From Caryophanales bacterium UBA4691 (GTDB lineage: Bacteria > Bacillota_I > Bacilli_A > RFN20 > CAG-826), in assembly GCA_002404865.1 (NCBI GenBank), contig DHKP01000035.1:1-10255 (forward strand): a DNA stretch of 10,255 nt. The letters are read 5' to 3'. Of the stretch, positions 5,495 to 10,255 are shown piece by piece. Made by a program: the position numbers and the translations under genes. The notes below the pieces were generated by a model. It searched no databases. It saw only the letters and a list, made by a program, of their open reading frames with translations, and was not told where the DNA came from. Positions within the stretch are counted from its first letter, which is position 1, and the number at the start of each line of letters is the position of its first letter.

Positions 5495-7853
5495 ATTTCA
5501 AAAGTCTCCTTTCTATTGCCTGTCTTCCGCCATCTAAAAGTACGGAAATATCATCCAAAGTGTCTCCATATTCCAATGCGCTAGACTTATAGTCAAAAAC
5601 ATCATTTGACTTTTGACTGCACAGTATAACGTTTTCAGAATCGGAATTTATGACTATATTTGCGTCGTGCGTCACTACGATTACTTGACGCTTCTTCTTT
5701 AACGCAGAAAACCAAGTTGTTAATTGATTATATATTGTTTCGTTGTCAATATTGTCTTCCGGTTGATCAATCAAAAGAGGCTTATCGCTCTCGTTGAATA
5801 CTATATATTCTAAAAGAAGATTTGCCCTCGTTCCTGGAGACATGTTTTTCAAGTTATTAATTGCTAAGCCATCCTTCACAAGAATTTCATCATTCACTTC
5901 TATTTTGTAAGATTCTAGGTTTTCTAATTCCTTATCTAAATCATCTGAACTCTTTGAATCGGAAATAACCTCATCAGAATGAAAGCAATACGCATCTATC
6001 ATCGAGCGTAAATCTGAGAATTCTTTTTTTGTCGCATTAAATTTCTTAAGTTTGTTCGCATCAAAGTAAATAGCAAACATACGGTGCAAATATTTTAGAA
6101 GATTCTCGCAGTCGAGCCTTCTTTGAAATATAAACTTTCTTCCGTTGTATCCTTTACTGTCCGTATCATCTTTATCAGAAAACTCCATACAAGCGGCTTT
6201 GACAATATGATTGACAAGTTGGACACGCTTATTAATTTTGCTAAGTTTTTGCTTTATGGACTCTTTTAATAAGTTAACCACATCACATTTTTGTTTCTTT
6301 TGGGCATTATGAGAATTCAAAATCGCTTTATATTTATCCGAAATCATCCATTCAACATTTTCATGTATAAGATTGACATTAAGATCATGCGTCTCTTTAT
6401 AAACGGCTCCAACTAAATTGCCGAAGGCTATCTTTATATTCTCGTTGTTTTTGAGTTGATCAGGAATGAACTTCTTTTTGCACAGATAATCATAAACATC
6501 TTTGAAGTCTTTGTATGTCAAGGCATCATTGCCCTTCTTCATTTTCTTGAATTTAATCTCACATTTGCCGTCGTTGATTTTTATAACCTTAGTCGCCAAT
6601 GAAGTAATGTTCTCGAACGAGCCGGACACAAATGCATCACATTTAATTTCCTCTAAAATGTTTGCTTTAGTTGAGGCTGTATCAAAATTCTTCAATCCAT
6701 CAAACTTTTCTTTGAAGTATTGTGACGTCATCAAGTCACTATTTTTCTTGAACAATTCCTGTGCGAAGCCCTGGTTGTAATAATCAAAATGAAATGAGTG
6801 GTTCGCCAAATCACATCCATTCATATCAAAAGCTTTGACTTGAAGTTTATCCAAGTAGTCGACCCTATCATCGGATTGTTCTTTGAAAATGCTCTGGACT
6901 TTATCGCGATTTAAAAACAGTGCTATTCCATCAAGAAACAAGCTTTTTCCGCTTCCTCTTCCACCAACAATTGAATTTAGACCAGAACTAAGATAAACAA
7001 CGTTGTCATCGCCTTGTGTAATCTTGCCTAGGCAACAGGCCTTATCATTTCGAGTAACAACTTTTTTAGAAAAGGAAATTCGTCTGCAATCAGATCCAGC
7101 AAGTCTTAGTCCATTAAATGTAGGCAGAGAATGGAAATATTGACATGGATTGTCTAAATAATTTCTAAGTTTTTCAAAATTATTAGAATCAGAAAACGAA
7201 ATAACCGATACTCTATCTCCTTTATCGAATTCTTTTAAAAGGTCAATCGCCCTTTGTATGTTGGTGTTATTTGACGTCTCCCAAAAGCAGCACATTTGGT
7301 CAATGTATTTATCTATATTTTTCTTAGTTTCATCTTCATCCCAATTGTACTCAATACCTCTTTTTCTTTGCTTCATAAAATGAGGGCTTAGCAAAAAAGG
7401 CTTTTTTATTTCCGTTATAAGAAAATCAAGAAACTCATGAAGTAGAACCGCTCCTTTTGAATCTGTTTTTTCTTGAAGATATTCATTTATTCTTTTGGAA
7501 TCAGCATCCATATCAAACTTTTCATCGTCGAAGTAAAAAATGATATGCTTATAAACTTTTTCTTCCACGTCGCTTGAGGTTAAATAGACATCAACTTCAA
7601 CACCGACGATGAGTTTGATCCCTGTTTTACACGCATCAAACGCCTTGTACACTTCATCATTAATCCTATTATGATCAGTAAAACTAATCATTTTTAAATC
7701 AGGATGGTTTTTAAAAATATTCGCCAAAGACGAGACGTATTTATCAACGCTTAATTTAACAAAATCGCTCGAGCCCTTTGGACATTTACAAGTGTGGATA
7801 TGCAAATCCCAAATTGAATCGTTCTCAACCACCGAGTCTAAAGAATTAATCAT
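5460..7853 (-). CDS. PHP-domain SMC-like ATPase, TrlF type; candidate anti-phage protein
   Basis: A 797-residue protein. ATG 7853 is chosen over ATG 7868 because GGGGGTGAT (7858-7866) is a strong ribosome site for 7853, and 7868 has none. The N-terminal PHP phosphoesterase domain carries DLHIHT (16-21), FTDHN (58-62), GVEVD (84-88), HIIFYF (103-108) and SPHF (156-159). The last expected metal motif appears as SDSN (221-224), with Asn where His is usual. An ABC/SMC-like ATPase follows: Walker A GGRGSGKS (297-304), a long middle insertion with helical stretches, signature MSPGTRA (671-677), Walker B PLLIDQPEDN (692-701) and switch His in VVTHD (726-730). PHP plus this ATPase core matches proteins named TrlF-family AAA-like ATPases, and resembles the Ppl-type defence genes as I recall them. 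A role sensing and cleaving phage nucleic acid is inferred. It overlaps the 88-residue gene. Confidence 0.85.
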   Translation of the reverse strand: MINSLDSVVENDSIWDLHIHTCKCPKGSSDFVKLSVDKYVSSLANIFKNHPDLKMISFTDHNRINDEVYKAFDACKTGIKLIVGVEVDVYLTSSDVEEKVYKHIIFYFDDEKFDMDADSKRINEYLQEKTDSKGAVLLHEFLDFLITEIKKPFLLSPHFMKQRKRGIEYNWDEDETKKNIDKYIDQMCCFWETSNNTNIQRAIDLLKEFDKGDRVSVISFSDSNNFEKLRNYLDNPCQYFHSLPTFNGLRLAGSDCRRISFSKKVVTRNDKACCLGKITQGDDNVVYLSSGLNSIVGGRGSGKSLFLDGIALFLNRDKVQSIFKEQSDDRVDYLDKLQVKAFDMNGCDLANHSFHFDYYNQGFAQELFKKNSDLMTSQYFKEKFDGLKNFDTASTKANILEEIKCDAFVSGSFENITSLATKVIKINDGKCEIKFKKMKKGNDALTYKDFKDVYDYLCKKKFIPDQLKNNENIKIAFGNLVGAVYKETHDLNVNLIHENVEWMISDKYKAILNSHNAQKKQKCDVVNLLKESIKQKLSKINKRVQLVNHIVKAACMEFSDKDDTDSKGYNGRKFIFQRRLDCENLLKYLHRMFAIYFDANKLKKFNATKKEFSDLRSMIDAYCFHSDEVISDSKSSDDLDKELENLESYKIEVNDEILVKDGLAINNLKNMSPGTRANLLLEYIVFNESDKPLLIDQPEDNIDNETIYNQLTTWFSALKKKRQVIVVTHDANIVINSDSENVILCSQKSNDVFDYKSSALEYGDTLDDISVLLDGGRQAIERRLLKYGQSDSNQIQR

Positions 7854-7857
7854 GACT

Positions 7858-7866
7858 ATCACCCCC
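7858..7866 (-). promoter_or_regulatory. Ribosome-binding site fixing the PHP-ATPase start at 7853
   Basis: GGGGGTGAT matches the GGAGGTGAT anti-SD complement at all but one base. It lies at normal distance before ATG 7853 (protein starting MINSLDS). The upstream ATG at 7868 overlaps this site itself and has only A-rich sequence before it. Confidence 0.75.
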
Positions 7867-7997
7867 ATTTTTTGAAACTAAAGTACAGATAAACATAATT
7901 TCAAATGAAAGAAATTAATGCACAAATAGTGTTCTTGCTAAACCATCAATTGCGCTACAACTATGACTTCTAGAAGAGTCCTAGTCCTCTTGGTTTT

Positions 7998-8026
7998 ATT
8001 ATAACAAATGAGCCATATCTTTTCCA
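7998..8026 (-). promoter_or_regulatory. Promoter of the PHP-ATPase operon with a long leader
   Basis: On the minus strand, TGGAAA (8021-8026), a 17-base spacer, then an extended -10 TGTTATAAT (TATAAT at 7998-8003). Transcription would begin near 7991 and leave a leader of about 140 bases before ATG 7853. The leader holds a near-palindrome GACTTCTAGAAG-A-GTC (7965-7980) but no clear terminator or ORF. Confidence 0.6.
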
Positions 8027-8053
8027 TTTATTCATAAACTATCAAGAATATAG

Positions 8054-8077
8054 AAAAAGTCCCCATTGCGGAGACTT
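8054..8077 (-). terminator. Terminator after the recombinase and DUF4177-like gene
   Basis: On the minus strand, AAGTC (8073-8077) and CC pair with GG and GACTT (8057-8061) around a six-base loop, with one bulge, followed by a TTTTT run. It lies about ten bases after the stop of the 56-codon gene. Confidence 0.65.
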
Positions 8078-8087
8078 GTTCCCATGT

Positions 8088-8258
8088 TTAGTTTCTCTTG
8101 AATATCAGCATGATGTTGCATTCGTCGATGATATTGGATTGGCATAGAGTCCATCCGTCCTCCGCCATCTCATTGCATTCCTCGGTGATCCTCATCTGAG
8201 ACACCTCGGATTCCAACGGTGTGAGGTACATGCTAATCGATCTGTATTCTGTCTTCAT
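8088..8258 (-). CDS. Small DUF4177-like protein overlapping the recombinase 3' end
   Basis: A 56-residue protein. ATG 8258 follows GGAGG at 8-nt spacing (CGGAGGATACGAGGATG), and the frame overlaps the end of the serine recombinase by 26 bases. A terminator follows immediately. The sequence contains EECNEMAEDGWTLCQ (27-41) and ends IMLIFKRN. DUF4177-like proteins have the pattern LNxxxxxGWxL, a short turn and a final strand with IFxR, so the match is good, although two cysteines replace usual residues. The family's function is unknown; it is common in mobile elements and phages. The overlap suggests it was translated together with the recombinase. It may now be poorly expressed if the IS insertion cut off the promoter. 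Confidence 0.72.
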   Translation of the reverse strand: MKTEYRSISMYLTPLESEVSQMRITEECNEMAEDGWTLCQSNIIDECNIMLIFKRN

Positions 8259-9650
8259 CCTCGTATCCTCCGATGTTCATGCTGATGACGACGTGAACCT
8301 TCTTATGCAAGAGCTTTCTTCGTTCTCCCGATGGGCCCTTCTCGAATATGCAATGGTCGTAGTCGCAGTCGAACTCTCCGATTCTTACCGCTTTCGAGAC
8401 ATCAAATTTCCCGATGAAGTCCCTGTGGCTCAGCTCTGATTTGAAAACAAAGTTCAATCGGTGCGAGTCCGGTTTCCCGTTCTCGCCCATCCCTCCAACA
8501 ACGATCTTATCAACGGTTGATTCCAGGATATCCTCGCTGAAGCAATCGATGCCTTCATGCGATAGGATGGTTTCCCTGAAGCTTTTCAATCTCGCCTTCA
8601 CCTCGCCTTGGTTCTCCTGCCTTTCGTTGTAGTCATTGAGCTCCGATCTTCTGAGATCAAGCTCCTGATTGATAATCTTATATTTGCTCTCACAATCCTC
8701 TTGGCTGACTACGCCACTCATCCTGAGTTCCAGGATGTTATCTTTCTTCTTCTCGAGCTCTGCTATCTTGGCCTCCGTGTCCGCTATCTTCGTTGCGAAG
8801 GATTCCGACAGCAATGCGGTCTCGACGCTAGAGAGGAAGTCCTTCATGTTGCTATTCCCGTCTTTGCCGACGAGCCTGTTGATGGCTTCCAAGAAGGCTT
8901 TTTGCAAGAGCGCCTCATCGACGGCGAGGCTATGCGGACACATCGATTTTCCCTTTTTGGTGGACGATATGCACTGCCATACGCAAATCTTCGGCTCGTC
9001 TTTCTTGCCTTCTTTCGTCCTTCTCGTCAGATTCTGACCGCAGAAGCCGCATTGGAGGATGCTAGAGAAGGAATAAGCTCTCGTGATCCTTTCCCTGGTC
9101 TTGTCGTTATACTGGTTGCATCCCCTTCTCGGGCATGCTCTCTGCTCCCTGATTTTATTGGCCAAATCGAACGTCTCCGCTGGGACGATGGCTTCATGGT
9201 GCCCTTCGATGTAGAACTTGTCGCTTTCGCCGAAGTTCTTCAGCCTTCTTTTCGATATCGGGTCGACCGTGTACGTCTTCCCAAAAAGGATGTCGCCTTT
9301 GTATTTCTCGTTCTTGATGATCCCAATGATGGCGCTGAGCCCCCAATTGAGGTCGCCTTTCTTCGTCGTGTAACCAAGCTCGGTCAGTTCCCTGGCGATG
9401 ACGGTCGCGCCGACTCCCTCAACATACCTTTTGAAGATGTATTTGATGGTTTTGGCTTCTTCTGGATTGACCCTGATTTCCTTCGTCTTTGGGTCGTAAT
9501 CGAATCCAAGGCACCCTTGGAATCCGATCAATTCGCCCCTCTGCATCTTCATCTTAAGCCCTTTTTTCACGTGCTCCGATGTGTTGTGGACTTCCTGTTG
9601 GGCGACGGATGAAAGGATTGTGAGAAACAGTTCCCCGTCCATGGTCATGG
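8233..9650 (-). pseudogene. Large serine recombinase, N-terminus removed by IS21 insertion
   Basis: The remaining frame runs from 9650 to the stop at 8233. It begins at TMDGELFLTILSSVAQQE, the last helix of the resolvase catalytic domain, which normally follows an NID-T segment. The catalytic Ser and most of the roughly 120-residue N-terminal domain are absent. Present parts, counted from ATG 9648: recombinase domain (about 40-170, with GFDYDPKTKEI and NWGLSAIIGIIKNEKYKGD), zinc ribbon (C200, C203, C226, C237), coiled coil (about 285-345) and C-terminal tail. The break coincides with the edge of the IS21-like element at 9651. The missing 5' part may lie beyond that element. Such recombinases move phages and ICEs, so this is likely the remains of an element's integrase. 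A catalytic-less protein might still be made from ATG 9648 or 9642. Confidence 0.88.
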
Positions 9651-10255
9651 TGTGATAAAGTAAATATATTTTTTACCATTTTAGGGAAAATATCCTTCGC
9701 CAATGTTGGCTAATCCTCTTTGAACAACTCCTCCTTTCCTCTCATCCTGTAGGATGACCCGACTATCTGGAACACCCTCGAGTGGTGCAGCACGCGGTCG
9801 AGTATCGCGTTCGTAATGACGGGGTCTCCGAAGACCTCTCCCCATCTGTTGAAGCTCTTATTCGTCGTGAACACCGTGGGATGCCTCTCATATCTCATCG
9901 ATATGAGCTGGAACAGCAGATTGGAGTCCTCAGCGTCGATCGGCAGGAACCCGACCTCGTCGATGATGAGCACGCTGTAGGACGCGAAATGCTTCAGCCT
10001 CCTCGCCAGCGTGTTCTCATGCTTCGCCTTCTTGAGCTGCATGATCAGGTCGTTGCAGTTCACGAAGTAGGTCATGTACCTGCTTTTTGCGCACTCGATG
10101 CCGACGGACACGGCGAGATGGGTCTTCCCGGTGCCGGGCGTCCCCATGAAGACGACGTTCTCCGCGCGCTCCACGAACCTGAGGTTCCTCAGATCCAGAA
10201 CCTCATCCCGGTTCAGCCGCGGCTGATAGCTGAAATCGTAGTCGTCGAACGTCTT
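9651..10255 (-). mobile_element. IS21-family insertion sequence, partial (runs off the window)
   Basis: The element carries istB on the minus strand, with 59 AT-rich bases between the istB stop and the probable end TGTGATAAAG at 9651. IS21 elements end in TG/CA, and the serine recombinase reading frame is lost exactly here, which fixes the boundary. The istA gene and the other end lie beyond 10255. Target duplication cannot be checked from this window. Confidence 0.82.
9710..10255 (-). CDS. istB: IstB, IS21-family transposition helper ATPase (partial)
   Basis: The visible 181 residues lack the N-terminus, which lies beyond the window; IstB proteins are about 250 residues. Counted from the window edge, Walker A is GTPGTGKT (38-45). 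It is preceded by FVERAENVVFM and followed by LAVSVGIECAK and VNCNDLIMQLKKA. Walker B is SVLIIDEVGFLPID, with sensor-type TTNKSFNRWGEVFGD and the typical ending SYRMRGKEELF. IstB is a DnaC-like AAA+ ATPase that helps the IstA transposase choose and capture target DNA. There is no sign of frameshift or internal stop in the visible part, so the element may be active. G+C is clearly higher than in the surrounding genes, as expected for an incoming IS. Confidence 0.95.
   Translation of the reverse strand, partial: KTFDDYDFSYQPRLNRDEVLDLRNLRFVERAENVVFMGTPGTGKTHLAVSVGIECAKSRYMTYFVNCNDLIMQLKKAKHENTLARRLKHFASYSVLIIDEVGFLPIDAEDSNLLFQLISMRYERHPTVFTTNKSFNRWGEVFGDPVITNAILDRVLHHSRVFQIVGSSYRMRGKEELFKED

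Noticed and set aside
7854..7868. Five extra residues at the start of the PHP-ATPase
   Set aside because: ATG 7868 has no ribosome site and itself overlaps the strong GGGGGTGAT site used for ATG 7853.
8608..9612. 334-codon open frame on the plus strand
   Set aside because: It is antisense to the well-supported serine recombinase and looks like a by-product of that gene's base composition.

Overview
The window looks like an accessory region of a low-GC Bacillota (Firmicutes) chromosome. Supporting signs are purine-rich AGGAGG and GGAGGTGAT ribosome sites, TTGAAA/TATAAT-type promoters, TGA used as a stop, and protein styles common in gut Bacilli, Erysipelotrichia and Clostridia. The genus cannot be read from the sequence. 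Base composition is patchy: 1-900, 1600-2900 and 5050-8050 are AT-rich, while 3300-4970 and 8088-10255 are clearly richer in G+C. This fits a region assembled from several imports.

Left part (1-2916). Two small two-gene cassettes read rightward. The first (29-884) pairs a lysine-rich protein ending in a toxin-like domain with a small acidic probable immunity protein, closed by a UUCG hairpin terminator. The second (2148-2896) pairs a DUF6883-like protein with an overlapping DUF4926-like protein. Between them an XRE/Cro repressor gene reads leftward (1602-2051). It shares a compact divergent promoter region with the second cassette, centred on a 14-bp palindrome. Two decayed minus-strand fragments resembling the 3' end of rlmD/rumA (about 1065-1170 and 3000-3198) bracket the repressor and second cassette.

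Middle part (3297-8030). Leftward genes encode an AlbA_2/Schlafen-like plus GHKL-ATPase regulator (3297-4967) and a PHP-phosphoesterase/SMC-like ATPase of the TrlF type (5460-7853). The latter is followed by an overlapping 88-residue acidic protein (5228-5494) and the frameshifted tail of a third gene (5044-5216). The regulator's promoter carries three AAAGTCCA-type boxes, and the same motif recurs in a 42-bp tandem repeat inside its own coding region. The PHP-ATPase unit is the best anti-phage defence candidate here.

Right part (8054-10255). A large serine recombinase has lost its catalytic N-terminus at the edge of an IS21-family element whose istB gene runs off the window. A DUF4177-like ORF of 56 codons overlaps the end of the recombinase and is followed by a terminator. 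Taken together, the window reads as a mobile or defence island that has been partly inactivated: a broken recombinase, broken gene tails and an IS insertion sit beside intact toxin/immunity and ATPase genes.
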